64,000 bases of DNA from Ignatzschineria cameli (GTDB lineage Bacteria > Pseudomonadota > Gammaproteobacteria > Cardiobacteriales > Wohlfahrtiimonadaceae), in NCBI RefSeq assembly GCF_003121895.1, contig NZ_QEWW01000001.1:682001-746000 (forward strand), in the 5' to 3' direction. The position numbers and the translations under genes were made by a program. Each line of letters starts with the position of its first letter. Positions within the stretch are counted from its first letter, which is position 1. The notes beneath the pieces were generated by a model. The model searched no databases and was not told the DNA's origin. It saw nothing but the letters and a program-made list of their open reading frames with translations. Positions 48,277 through 57,115 of this stretch are shown piece after piece.

Positions 48277-49605
48277 TTATTTACCTATACAGAAATTAGA
48301 GAAAATCTCCCCTAATAGCGCATCAGAACTAAACTCCCCAGTAATCTCACCAAGAGCAATTTGTGCTAAACGAAGCTCTTCAGCTACAAGCTCAATAGCA
48401 ACCTCATCCTCAATCAATGCTAATGCTGTAGCGAAGTGCTCTAGAACAGAACGAAGCGCTTGAAGATGTCGTTCTCTTGCGCTAAAGAGCCCCTCCTGAG
48501 CCTCAAAGCCGACCTGTTTTAAGATTGCCGCTTTTAATGCCTCTAACCCCTGCCCATCTTTAGCACTAATCGCAATATAATCTCCATGCGCACCAATCTC
48601 TCTACCCGAAAGATCTGCCTTATTATGTATCGTGATAATTGGAATATTGAGCGCTGCAATATCAGCATCAATACCTTCAAATGGTGTTCGATCATCATGC
48701 ATCCAGAGCACTAAATCGGCAGTTGCAGCTTCCTGTTTTGCTCGCTTAATACCCTCCGCCTCGATCTGATCGGTCGTTTCGCGTAACCCCGCTGTATCAA
48801 TAACATAGAGAGGCATACCATCTAAAATAATCTGTTCACGCAATACATCTCGTGTGGTTCCCTCAATATCAGTGACAATTGCGGTTTCTTCCCCCGATAA
48901 AGCATTTAGAAGACTCGATTTTCCGGCATTAGGTCTTCCCGCAATAACAACTCGAATGCCATCCGTTAAAACTTTACCATTGCCGGCTGATTTTAGAAGT
49001 TCAGAGACCTGACTATTTAACTCAGTAAGTCCTTTAACTACATTTCCATCCGAAATAAAGTCGATATCTTCTTCACTAAAATCGATCGCTGCCTCAATAT
49101 AGACACGCATCATGATAAGTGCTTCCAATAGCTCATTCACTCTTTTTGAGAAATTCCCCGTTAAAGAGCTCATCGCCGCTTTTGCTTGTGCTTCACTCTG
49201 GCTCACAATAAGATCATGAATCGCTTCAGCTTGTACCAGATCGAGTTTTCCATTCAAAAAGGCTCGTTCAGAAAACTCCCCTCTTCGTGCCATTGTTGCG
49301 CCTAGCTCCAATACTCGATTTAAAACACGATTAAGCACAATCACACCACCATGACCCTGAAGCTCAATAACATCTTCTCCCGTAAAGGAGTTGGGTCCTT
49401 TATAGTAGAGAACCACCCCTTCATCAATCGTTGTCCCATCACGATCTAGAAAAGGGGAGAAATAGGCATGCCTTGGCTTGAGATCTTTCAGTATTGTCAT
49501 CTTTTGAGCAATCTCTAATGCTTCACTTCCCGAGATTCTCACAATACCAATACCACCTATCGCGGTACTTGTTGCAATAGCTGCAATTGTTTGATCTTTT
49601 AACAC
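48277..49605 (-). CDS. mnmE: tRNA uridine-5-carboxymethylaminomethyl modification GTPase MnmE
   Basis: A 442-residue GTPase that, with MnmG, modifies the wobble uridine of several tRNAs. An N-terminal folate-binding domain (about 1-115; IAAIATSTAIGGIGIVRISG), a helical domain, an inserted G domain with GRPNAGKSSLLNAL, DIEGTTRD, DTAGLRET and HNKADL, and the C-terminal FCIGK all match. The start is GTG at 49605. A terminator hairpin (49622-49649) ends only about 16 nt before this codon, and the SD (GAGGAAC) lies between them. Confidence 0.95.
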   Translation of the reverse strand: MLKDQTIAAIATSTAIGGIGIVRISGSEALEIAQKMTILKDLKPRHAYFSPFLDRDGTTIDEGVVLYYKGPNSFTGEDVIELQGHGGVIVLNRVLNRVLELGATMARRGEFSERAFLNGKLDLVQAEAIHDLIVSQSEAQAKAAMSSLTGNFSKRVNELLEALIMMRVYIEAAIDFSEEDIDFISDGNVVKGLTELNSQVSELLKSAGNGKVLTDGIRVVIAGRPNAGKSSLLNALSGEETAIVTDIEGTTRDVLREQIILDGMPLYVIDTAGLRETTDQIEAEGIKRAKQEAATADLVLWMHDDRTPFEGIDADIAALNIPIITIHNKADLSGREIGAHGDYIAISAKDGQGLEALKAAILKQVGFEAQEGLFSARERHLQALRSVLEHFATALALIEDEVAIELVAEELRLAQIALGEITGEFSSDALLGEIFSNFCIGK

Positions 49606-49620
49606 TCTTATAGTTCCTCA

Positions 49621-49649
49621 TAAAAAAACAATCCCCATAAAGGGGATTG
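49621..49649 (-). terminator. Terminator hairpin between yidC and mnmE
   Basis: On the minus strand CAATCCCC-TTTAT-GGGGATTG is followed by TTTTTTT, an excellent intrinsic terminator. It lies about 90 nt after the yidC stop and directly before the mnmE start signals, so it either ends the rpmH-rnpA-yidD-yidC transcript or attenuates mnmE. A perfect 16-bp palindrome AACTTACCGGTAAGTT sits at 49708-49723. Confidence 0.88.
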
Positions 49650-49737
49650 TAAGTTGTTACTGTCAATAGCTAGTGTAAGTTATCATCAATAATTACCTCT
49701 TAAGACTAACTTACCGGTAAGTTGACACACTATTACA

Positions 49738-51483
49738 TTAACTATGTTTCTTAGAGTCCCGCTCAACACGCTTCATAATAATAGTCTGTTGAAGGATTGT
49801 TAAGAGGTTGTTTGTAATCCAGTAGAGAACAATACCTGCTGCAAACCACATAAACATAAAGGTAAAGACCACTGGAATCCACTTCATAATCTTCGCCTGC
49901 ATCGGATCAGTCGGCGCCGGATTGAGGCGTTGCTGGAAGAACATGGTGATTCCCATAATGATCGGCAGGATAAAGTAAGGATCCATCTTCGATAAGTCTT
50001 TAATCCATAAGATCCATGGGGCTTGACGTAACTCAACACTCTCCATCAACATCCAGAAGAGAGCAATAAAGACAGGGATCTGAATAATAATTGGCCAGCA
50101 ACCTCCTAAAGGATTAATCTTCTCTTTACGATAGAGTTTCATCATCTCTTCAGATTGCTTCTGACGATTATCCGCATACTCTTCACGAATCAGAGCAAGC
50201 TTCGGACCAACCTTACGCATTCTTGCCATTGAGGTATAACCTTTATTGGCAAAGTAGAAGAGCGCAATTTTAACAGTTAATGTTAAAAGAATAATTGACC
50301 AACCCCAGTTTCCTAAGAATGAGTGATAGAACTTCAAGATCCAGAGCATCAATTCAGAGATAGGACTAAACCAACCAAAGTCGAGCGTTAAGTCAAGATA
50401 CTCTGCCGTCTCTTCTAACTGCTCTTTCAATTTTGGACCAATAAAGTAGCGACCTTCAAAGCTGTGAGATTCACCTGGTTTTACCGTAACAGGTAGCTGA
50501 TCCATCATACGAATCACATAGGTATTCTGTGATTCATCTTTAAAATTACCATATTGCAAGGTCTGAATAACATTTTGAGTCTGTTTTGTTGCCTCTTTAT
50601 CTTTACCCGGAATAGAAGCGGCCACAAAATATTGCTCAATCATCGCAACCCAACCACCTTCACCACGAAACTCTTTCGGGCGATGTTGCACAACTTCATG
50701 CCCTTCAGCATTGAAGCCACGCTCGGTAGTTGTCATTTTACTATAAGCTAACTTTTCATATTTATAATCATTATTCGGCAGCGAGAAAACACTTCCATCG
50801 AAGCTTGATGCACCGATCGCACTTCCTTTAGGTGTTTGAGGTTTCTTTGTAGCAATCTCTCGATACTCTCCACCTACCCAAACTTGATCAGAATTATTCT
50901 GCAACTCTTGAGTATAACCGATGGTATAGAGGCCACGCTTAAACTCATAAATTTTATTGACCGTTAAACCGCTTTCAGGATCCACATAAGTTAGAGGTAC
51001 TGTAATACTCTCCGCTCCTGGTTGAAGTTCATAATGATCCTTCTCACTATTAAAAATAGCATTCGTGTGATTCGGTGTACCTTCATGCGTCTGACTCGAT
51101 AATCCAGAGCGAGTGACTTGATAGCGCTCACTACTATTATCCATCACTTTAAAGGGTTTATCCTTCTCTTCTAAACTTTCAGGATATTTGAGAAGACCTA
51201 CTTCAATAATGTCACCGCCCTGCTTGGCAATATTGACTGAATAGACATCAGTAACAACAGTAATATACTCATCGAGAGCAACTGCCGTTTGAACACCTTG
51301 ATTAGGAGAACCAATCATTGGGACCTGTCCATCACTACTCACACTACCTGTTGTGCCTGGCACAACCTGTTCTACCGGCGTAAGCGGCTTAGGATCGTTA
51401 TAATCCACCCACTTCGTGTAGAGAAAATAGATGATGACAGCCAAAATCAATAAGAGAAAAAGACGCTGCTGATTATTCTGCAT
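49738..51483 (-). CDS. yidC: Membrane protein insertase YidC
   Basis: A 581-residue Oxa1/YidC insertase. The N-terminal helix (RLFLLLILAVIIYFLYTKWV) and the large periplasmic beta-sandwich domain (about 60-340), present only in Gram-negative YidC, are followed by the five-helix core. That core includes FGWFSPISELMLWILKFYHS and NWGWSIILLTLTVKIALFYF, and ends ILQQTIIMKRVERDSKKHS. Order rpmH-rnpA-yidD-yidC-mnmE is the classical block. Confidence 0.96.
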   Translation of the reverse strand: MQNNQQRLFLLLILAVIIYFLYTKWVDYNDPKPLTPVEQVVPGTTGSVSSDGQVPMIGSPNQGVQTAVALDEYITVVTDVYSVNIAKQGGDIIEVGLLKYPESLEEKDKPFKVMDNSSERYQVTRSGLSSQTHEGTPNHTNAIFNSEKDHYELQPGAESITVPLTYVDPESGLTVNKIYEFKRGLYTIGYTQELQNNSDQVWVGGEYREIATKKPQTPKGSAIGASSFDGSVFSLPNNDYKYEKLAYSKMTTTERGFNAEGHEVVQHRPKEFRGEGGWVAMIEQYFVAASIPGKDKEATKQTQNVIQTLQYGNFKDESQNTYVIRMMDQLPVTVKPGESHSFEGRYFIGPKLKEQLEETAEYLDLTLDFGWFSPISELMLWILKFYHSFLGNWGWSIILLTLTVKIALFYFANKGYTSMARMRKVGPKLALIREEYADNRQKQSEEMMKLYRKEKINPLGGCWPIIIQIPVFIALFWMLMESVELRQAPWILWIKDLSKMDPYFILPIIMGITMFFQQRLNPAPTDPMQAKIMKWIPVVFTFMFMWFAAGIVLYWITNNLLTILQQTIIMKRVERDSKKHS

Positions 51484-51525
51484 AAATAATTTCTTTAATA
51501 AATGTTAAAACAAATTGAGAAGCTC

Positions 51526-51735
51526 CTAAGGTACAGGATCTTCTCCACCTTTACAAAGTGGCTGACAACGAACAAGTCGTTTTATTGTCAACCAACTTCC
51601 TTTGATTGCACCATAACGCGTAATTGCTTCTAAAGCATAGGTTGAACAAGTCGGCTCAAAGCGACATTGATTTCCTACCAGAGGGCTTAAAAAATATTTA
51701 TAAAACTTAATAAGCCATATCAAGATTGTACGCAT
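51526..51735 (-). CDS. yidD: Membrane protein insertion efficiency factor YidD
   Basis: A 69-residue protein with an N-terminal amphipathic helix and the family Cys pattern [19 protein letters not shown]. It assists membrane protein insertion alongside YidC. It overlaps the 3' end of rnpA by 16 bp, so translation is probably coupled. The tail [11 protein letters not shown] is the typical GGxDPVP ending. Confidence 0.93.
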   Translation of the reverse strand: MRTILIWLIKFYKYFLSPLVGNQCRFEPTCSTYALEAITRYGAIKGSWLTIKRLVRCQPLCKGGEDPVP

Positions 51736-52115
51736 ATTTTACTGATCTGTTCCCAATGTTTTTCCAGTGAGGCATGAAGTGCTAATGAATTATGCACATC
51801 TGTGGTTGCACGACTCATCACAACAATATCAAGCCCCGTTAATAGCGCTTGATGATTTCTAAATGACTCTCGAACTACCCGCTTTACAAGATTTCGATCT
51901 ACGGCTCTTTTAAAATTCTTTTTTGAAATCGCCAGACCTAATCTCGGCACTCTCAAATCTAAAGTATTCCCCTGCTCTTTTGAGTCAGATCGCTTTACTA
52001 GTTTAACTAATATAAGGAAAGAGCGATCTTTAAAACTACGGTTATCTTTAAACACCGCACTATAATCTTGTGCGGTTAATAACCTCTTCTCTCTTCCAAA
52101 TTGAAAATTATTCAT
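51720..52115 (-). CDS. rnpA: Ribonuclease P protein component
   Basis: A 131-residue RNase P protein needed for tRNA 5' maturation. The RNR motif region is [20 protein letters not shown], and the opening [17 protein letters not shown] is typical. I trimmed the start to the ATG at 52115; an extension to 52160 would run into residues unlike the family. It lies 117 bp after rpmH and overlaps yidD. Confidence 0.95.
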   Translation of the reverse strand: MNNFQFGREKRLLTAQDYSAVFKDNRSFKDRSFLILVKLVKRSDSKEQGNTLDLRVPRLGLAISKKNFKRAVDRNLVKRVVRESFRNHQALLTGLDIVVMSRATTDVHNSLALHASLEKHWEQISKICVQS

Positions 52116-52232
52116 ATCGATATATCTGATCTCAATAGATACTAACGCAATAGAGCACATTGCAAAACAAAAAGGCGCCTATTATTCAACGATAACAAGC
52201 GCCTTGAATCTTTAGAAATTGATTCTATTTAA

Positions 52233-52367
52233 TTATGCTGATAAACGAGCACGTCCACGAGCACGGCGACGATTGATCACTTTACGACCGTTTTTTGTAG
52301 CCATACGTGCACGGAAACCGTGGTTACGTTTTCTTTTGATTAAGCTTGGTTGAAATGTACGTTTCAT
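52233..52367 (-). CDS. rpmH: 50S ribosomal protein L34
   Basis: A 44-residue basic protein read directly from the minus strand. It begins [20 protein letters not shown] and continues [20 protein letters not shown] before RLSA and the stop, essentially the bacterial L34 sequence. AAGGGATTTAGGT precedes the ATG at 52367. It opens the rpmH-rnpA-yidD-yidC block. The usual upstream neighbour dnaA is absent; metK lies there instead. Confidence 0.97.
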   Translation of the reverse strand: MKRTFQPSLIKRKRNHGFRARMATKNGRKVINRRRARGRARLSA

Positions 52368-52533
52368 ACCTAAATCCCTTTATTTATATAAGTGACAATA
52401 CTCGTAGCGGTTACTGTTAGCACTACGAGCATCAAATTCATACTAAGACAACGGAATATTCTAGCTTTTTCCACTGCAATGTCAAGAATAATTGCATCAG
52501 AATCGCGAGAGAATGATCCCTTATCTTTTGTAA

Positions 52534-53745
52534 TTAAGACTCTTTAAGACCTGCTTCTTCTCTAAGAATATCTGCCTTATCGGTCTTCTCCCAACTAAAC
52601 GCTGTTGCCATTGTTGCTGTACCATCTGCAGAGTGATATTCAATCTCATAAGGATGACGACCAAAATGACCATAACTTGCAGTAGGAAGATAGATCGGAT
52701 GCAGTAGATCGAGCATGGTGATAATGCCATATGGACGAAGATCAAAGTGTTTGCGTACTAATGCTTCAATCTCCGCTTCAGGAATCTTATTAGTTCCAAA
52801 AGTGGTAATCGAGATCGATGTAGGTTCTGCAACACCGATTGCATAGGAGACCTGAATCTCACACTTATCTGCCAAGCCGGCAGCAACGATATTCTTTGCC
52901 ACATAACGACCCGCATACGCCGCTGATCGATCCACTTTCGAAGGATCCTTACCAGAGAACGCGCCGCCACCATGACGTGCCATCCCTCCATAAGTATCCA
53001 CAATAATTTTACGTCCCGTCAAACCACAGTCACCAACTGGTCCACCGATGGTGAAACTTCCTGTAGGGTTGATGTGGTATTTCGTCTCTTTCGTCAACCA
53101 CTCAGCAGGTAGAGTCTTCTTAATAATTAACTCCATCACCGCTTCTTCTAAATCTTTCGCTTTCACCTCTTCATCATGTTGTGTCGAGAGGACGACAGCA
53201 TCAACATGCGAGATCGAGCCATCACTATTATAAGCAAAAGTAACCTGACTCTTCGCATCTGGACGCAACCATGACAATTGGCGACTCTTACGTGCTTCAG
53301 ATTGACACTCCATCAAACGATGGGCAAATGTAATTGGTGCCGGCATTAAGACATCAGTCTCATTAGAGGCGTAACCAAACATTAATCCTTGGTCTCCAGC
53401 TCCCTGCTCTTCGGGGAGTTTACGATCTACCCCTTGTGCAATCTCACTGCTCTGCTTTCCAATGATATTTAATACACCACAGGTTTTACCATCAAAACCT
53501 ACTTTTGAAGAATCATAACCAATATCTGTAATTACACGTCTTACAAGATCTTCAAGATCGACCCAAGCATTTGTAGTTACTTCACCAGCAACGATCGCCA
53601 CACCCGTCTTAACAAGTGTCTCACAAGCGACTCGCGCACCCTTATCTTCTTTAATAAGAGCATCAAGGACAGCATCAGAGATCTGATCTGCCACCTTATC
53701 TGGATGGCCTTCTGATACTGATTCAGAGGTAAATAAATATGTCAT
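52534..53745 (-). CDS. metK: S-adenosylmethionine synthase
   Basis: A 403-residue enzyme making SAM from ATP and methionine. [32 protein letters not shown] (methionine loop), [19 protein letters not shown] and [16 protein letters not shown] are diagnostic. GAAGAGAAG precedes the ATG. I looked for a SAM riboswitch in the 378-bp upstream gap and did not recognise one. Confidence 0.97.
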   Translation of the reverse strand: MTYLFTSESVSEGHPDKVADQISDAVLDALIKEDKGARVACETLVKTGVAIVAGEVTTNAWVDLEDLVRRVITDIGYDSSKVGFDGKTCGVLNIIGKQSSEIAQGVDRKLPEEQGAGDQGLMFGYASNETDVLMPAPITFAHRLMECQSEARKSRQLSWLRPDAKSQVTFAYNSDGSISHVDAVVLSTQHDEEVKAKDLEEAVMELIIKKTLPAEWLTKETKYHINPTGSFTIGGPVGDCGLTGRKIIVDTYGGMARHGGGAFSGKDPSKVDRSAAYAGRYVAKNIVAAGLADKCEIQVSYAIGVAEPTSISITTFGTNKIPEAEIEALVRKHFDLRPYGIITMLDLLHPIYLPTASYGHFGRHPYEIEYHSADGTATMATAFSWEKTDKADILREEAGLKES

Positions 53746-54123
53746 ACTTCTCTTCTTTTAATGTTCAATAGTAAAAAAACTCTTCTAAGGCTCTTTTAGC
53801 GATATATAAGCTTTAAAAAAGTTTAAAAAGGATTCAATTAGTTCCGGTAATTCTACCATTTTCTCCCATTATATGCCGAATAAAATATCGAGTCTCACTA
53901 TAAAGAGCGGGCTATCATCGGTACTTCTAATATCACTCAATTAGTGATGGCGATCTTTAAATCATCACGACATCAATGATCTATAAAGCATGTAGAGAGT
54001 TTTATCCACCTAAAATATATAAAAGGGTGATACCTTCTATTTAGATTAGATATCACCCTTCAATTTAGAATGTAGACCGTAAATTAGTCCCTAGCCATTT
54101 TACCAACTATATGGCACCTTTGA
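53746..54123. other. Gap between leuA and metK
   Basis: 378 bp with no gene. The leuA terminator is at 54019-54060, and the metK promoter presumably lies nearer 53800-53950. A TTTATCCACC near 54000 resembles a DnaA box at seven or eight positions, but it is single, so no origin is claimed. Confidence 0.4.
54019..54060 (-). terminator. Intrinsic terminator of leuA
   Basis: On the minus strand AAGGGTGATA (from 54060) and TATCACCCTT (to 54023) pair over 10 bp with an 18-nt loop and continue into TTATAT, about 65 nt after the leuA stop. Confidence 0.8.
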
Positions 54124-55812
54124 TTATGCGTTAAATGTCAGATACTCCTTCGCCAATGCTCTATTTAATGCAGAAATAACGGCTTTGAGCGATGATCGTG
54201 AGGTATTAGCATGTGTTGCTGCACCAAAAAGCGTACGATTACCGATCTGCATCTCCACATACGAAACTGCATGGGCTGATGAACCTTTACTTCTTGCATG
54301 TTCATTATAATCAACCACATCCACATCCCAACCAAAGAGCGCATTAACACCATTAACAAGCGCGGCGATCGGACCATTTCCTGTCGCTTCCAATGCCTTT
54401 TCACCCATAGGCGTTTTTAATGTTAACTTCATTGAGCTATTACCTTCTGCATCCTCTTCTATGTCGATCGGAGTTTTGATCTCTAATAACGGATTGATAT
54501 TGAAATACTCTCTCTCAAAGATCTCATAAAGGTGATCCGAAGTAAGCTCAACGCCTTCACCATCAGCCACCTCTTGCGCAACTTTACTAAATTCAATCTG
54601 GAGACGACGCGGAAGCTCAATACCATGATCCTCTTCTAAAAGATAGGTGACTCCCCCCTTTCCAGATTGGCTATTAACACGAATAACAGCTTCATAAGAG
54701 CGACCTAAATCAAATGGGTCAATTGGCAAATAAGGAACTCGCCAATGTTGCTCAGGATTCTCCTTCATATCAGATAATCCTTTTCTGATCGCATCTTGAT
54801 GTGATCCTGAGAAGGCGGTAAAGACAAGTTCTCCAGCATAAGGATGGCGAGGATGAACCGGTAGATCGGTACAATATTCCACTTCTCTAACCACTGTATT
54901 AATCTTGCCAAAATCTAATCCTGGATGAAGTCCTTGCGAGTACATATTAAGCGCAACTGTGACTAAATCCACATTTCCGGTACGTTCGCCATGCCCAAAA
55001 AGGCAGCCCTCTACACGATCAGCCCCTGCCATAAGTGCAAGCTCCGTCGCTGCAACCGCACAACCTCTGTCATTATGAACATGCGCACTAATCACCACAG
55101 AATCTCGGCAACTAATATGATCACAAAACCACTCAATCTGATCGGCATAGACATTAGGCGTTGACATCTCAACCGTTGCCGGCAAATTTAAAATAATCTT
55201 ATTCTCTGGAGTCGGTTTGAAGACAGCACAAACAGCTTCACAAACTTCAAGCGAAAAGGGTAATTCTGCATCAGAAAAGATCTCTGGAGAATACTCAAAA
55301 TGCCACTCAGTTTCAGGATATTTTAGAGACTCAGCAAGAATCATCTCTCCCCCTTTAACTGCCAATGATTTTATCTCAGGCTTTTCCATCTTAAACACAA
55401 CACGTCTAAATGTTGGCGAGACAGCGTTATAGTAATGAATAATCGCTTTTTTGACCCCTTTTAAGGCTTCAAAAGTCTTAATAATTAGATCTTGACGAGA
55501 TTGAGTTAACACCTGAATCGTCACATCTTCCGGGATCCGATCCTCCTCAATCAATTTTCGCACAAAATTGAACTCCGTCTCAGATGCGGATGGGAATCCT
55601 ACTTCAATCTCCTTAAAACCACACTCGATTAAGAGATCAAACATCCGTATCTTCTTCTCAACACTCATCGGCTCAATCAATGATTGATTTCCATCACGTA
55701 AATCTGAACTCAACCAACGTGGTACTTTTGTAATCTCTTTATTGGGCCAAGTACGGTTTGTATAGTTGGGGACTTCAAATCGTTGATATTTCTGTTCAGG
55801 ATTAGGAACCAT
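54124..55812 (-). CDS. leuA: 2-isopropylmalate synthase
   Basis: A 562-residue enzyme condensing acetyl-CoA with 2-ketoisovalerate, the first committed step of leucine synthesis. The catalytic barrel shows SSDLRDGNQSLIEPMS, and metal-binding His residues are in VISAHVHNDRG and GCLFGHGERTGN. The C-terminal regulatory domain (about 430-562), the site of leucine inhibition in the family, is present. This is the longer LeuA type, opening with PNPEQKYQRFEVPNYTNRTW. I start at the ATG at 55812 (GAGGAG 9 nt upstream). A leucine-rich leader peptide and attenuator lie 350-450 bp upstream. leuBCD are not in the window. Confidence 0.95.
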   Translation of the reverse strand: MVPNPEQKYQRFEVPNYTNRTWPNKEITKVPRWLSSDLRDGNQSLIEPMSVEKKIRMFDLLIECGFKEIEVGFPSASETEFNFVRKLIEEDRIPEDVTIQVLTQSRQDLIIKTFEALKGVKKAIIHYYNAVSPTFRRVVFKMEKPEIKSLAVKGGEMILAESLKYPETEWHFEYSPEIFSDAELPFSLEVCEAVCAVFKPTPENKIILNLPATVEMSTPNVYADQIEWFCDHISCRDSVVISAHVHNDRGCAVAATELALMAGADRVEGCLFGHGERTGNVDLVTVALNMYSQGLHPGLDFGKINTVVREVEYCTDLPVHPRHPYAGELVFTAFSGSHQDAIRKGLSDMKENPEQHWRVPYLPIDPFDLGRSYEAVIRVNSQSGKGGVTYLLEEDHGIELPRRLQIEFSKVAQEVADGEGVELTSDHLYEIFEREYFNINPLLEIKTPIDIEEDAEGNSSMKLTLKTPMGEKALEATGNGPIAALVNGVNALFGWDVDVVDYNEHARSKGSSAHAVSYVEMQIGNRTLFGAATHANTSRSSLKAVISALNRALAKEYLTFNA

Positions 55813-56155
55813 AATTAAATTCTCCTCTACTTTTATTAGTATTCTATTTCTATTACTGTGCAATTATTCTAGTAATCATATTTAACAATCATATCTAATG
55901 ATCTATCTAATGATCTATCTAATGATTTAATGGAGGAGGAGATGAAGCTATTGCCGGCAATGCTCTGATCTGTATTGGACTATTGATTAACAATCGACCG
56001 CCTGCACTCGATCTCCTCTTCCTCAATTAGAGAGAGCAGATAAGTCGCAAGCTATATGTTAAAACATGCCAACGGACGAAATGATAACGCCCTATCGCGA
56101 TCTTTATTGAGATATTATTTTCTGAGAGACAAACTAACGGATTCATAATCACACC
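55813..56155 (-). other. Leader segment between the leu attenuator and leuA
   Basis: About 340 nt of transcribed spacer if the attenuator reads through. It carries three near-copies of ATCTAATGATCT at about 55891-55926, a perfect TTGCCGGCAA at 55951-55960 and a purine-rich GGAGGAGGAGATG. No gene recognised. Confidence 0.4.
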
Positions 56156-56238
56156 AAAAAAAACTACGGACTTCTAAAATCTTTAAAATGAGCAGATTTA
56201 GGCTGCAACCATTGCGGTTACAGCAGAATAAGTCGTAG
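56156..56238 (-). terminator. Candidate leucine attenuator (terminator) upstream of leuA
   Basis: On the minus strand CTACGACTT (56238-56230), part of the leader coding region, pairs with AAGTCCGTAG (one bulged C), immediately followed by eight T residues (56163-56156). Between the arms are two further hairpins. One is GCTGTAACC/GGTTGCAGC, over the leader stop codon; the other is CTAAATCT/AGATTTTAG. The terminator's 5' arm consists of the codons CTA CGA CTT of the leader, so a ribosome stalled on Leu codons would prevent the terminator from forming and let transcription enter leuA. Confidence 0.75.
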
Positions 56239-56268
56239 TGGTAGTAGTGCGATATTTTTAGTTTTCAT
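56218..56268 (-). CDS. Leucine-rich leader peptide (leuL-like)
   Basis: A 16-codon frame, MKTKNIALLPLRLILL, with six Leu of which three are the uncommon CTA codon (CTA CTA CCA CTA CGA CTT). This is the composition expected for the leader peptide of a leucine-attenuated operon. An in-frame ATG four codons earlier (56280), just after AAGAGG, is an alternative start. It lies about 400 bp upstream of leuA on the same strand, with a terminator overlapping its 3' half. It is too short for ordinary gene finding. No homologue is claimed; the assignment rests on codon content, position and the terminator. Confidence 0.75.
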   Translation of the reverse strand: MKTKNIALLPLRLILL

Positions 56269-56428
56269 AAGAAAAACCATAACCTCTTTTTAAAAAGAGT
56301 TCAAGTTTTATTTTAAGTAATCGCTTTTAAGAAATTGCTTTTAAGGAAGCATTCATTGCAATATTTTACTCAACATCCCTCTCTCAATATTTCTATCTCA
56401 ATATTTTTAAAAAAATGACTATAGAGAT

Positions 56429-56458
56429 AAAAAAAGGATATGAATTGAATTCATATCC
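56429..56458 (-). terminator. Intrinsic terminator of yggX
   Basis: On the minus strand GGATATGAATT and AATTCATATCC form a perfect stem, followed by TTTTTTT. It is 115 nt past the yggX stop and insulates the downstream leu leader. Confidence 0.88.
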
Positions 56459-56573
56459 TCTCAAAACCACCAACAAATGCGACTAGTGAGTGCTTTCTAT
56501 CTACACTCTCATCTAGTGATCTTTTCAATCATTATCTGCTATATATCTCTACTATATGCAAGATAGCATCAAA

Positions 56574-56840
56574 CTACTCAGGCTTAAATGCCTCTGGCAT
56601 ATCTGCGCCATCTCCAAAGAAGAAATCGTGCATCTGCTTTTCTAAAAACTCTCTCGACTTAGGGTCAAGCGGATTAATACGATACTCATTGATCAAAATC
56701 GTTTGCGCTCTTAACCACTGCTGCCATGCTTCATTAGAGATATTTTCAAAAATCTGCTTCCCCAATTCACCAGGATACATCTGTCTTGGCATTCCATCTG
56801 CTTCTTTTTGCAATTTAACACAAAAAACTTTACGTGACAT
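56574..56840 (-). CDS. yggX: Probable Fe(2+)-trafficking protein YggX
   Basis: An 88-residue small protein linked to iron-sulfur cluster protection and oxidative stress resistance. The opening RKVFCVKLQKEADGMPRQMYPGEL with its single Cys is the family signature, and WQQWLRAQTILINEYRINPLDP follows. GAGGAG is about 7 nt before the ATG. Transcribed alone, between tRNA-Gln and the leu leader. Confidence 0.95.
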   Translation of the reverse strand: MSRKVFCVKLQKEADGMPRQMYPGELGKQIFENISNEAWQQWLRAQTILINEYRINPLDPKSREFLEKQMHDFFFGDGADMPEAFKPE

Positions 56841-56994
56841 AAACTTCTCCTCAAGTTAATTCATCTGACCTCGCCCGATCTCTTCCGATTTCGGCTGATC
56901 TTAATTTATCTGATCTCTAATTTCGATTCTCTATTATATAGAATGCCCAGGCAGATTGCTGAAGAATCTCCCCATCGCAAGAAGATCAGGCAAG

Positions 56995-57027
56995 AAAAAA
57001 GGTATTACTCAAATGAGTAATACCTTT
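56995..57027 (-). terminator. Terminator after prs-tRNA-Gln
   Basis: On the minus strand AAAGGTATTACTC and GAGTAATACCTTT form a 13-bp stem with a 4-nt loop, followed by more Ts. It ends the transcript 7 nt downstream of the tRNA CCA end. Confidence 0.92.
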
Positions 57028-57033
57028 TCAATA

Positions 57034-57108
57034 TGGCTGGGCTACCAGGATTCGAACCTGGGAATGGCGGGATCAAAACCCGCTGCCTTACCGCTTGGCT
57101 ATAGCCCA
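57034..57108 (-). tRNA. tRNA-Gln (anticodon TTG), copy 1
   Basis: A 75-nt cloverleaf with encoded CCA. Acceptor TGGGCTA/TAGCCCA, D-arm AGCCAAGCGGTAAGGCA, anticodon loop with TTG flanked by TT and AT, and T-arm with GGTTCGAATCC. Highly similar to E. coli tRNA-Gln(UUG). It begins 7 nt after the prs stop codon, so it must be cut out of the prs mRNA. Copy 2 at 58201-58275 is identical. Confidence 0.97.
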
Positions 57109-57115
57109 ATAACTT

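Noticed and set aside
54000-54010. DnaA-box-like TTTATCCACC near rpmH/metK, possible oriC
   Set aside because: Single imperfect match, with no cluster of boxes, no AT-rich unwinding region and no dnaA gene.
53746-54123. Possible SAM riboswitch upstream of metK
   Set aside because: No conserved SAM-I, SAM-II or other SAM-aptamer block could be recognised in the spacer.
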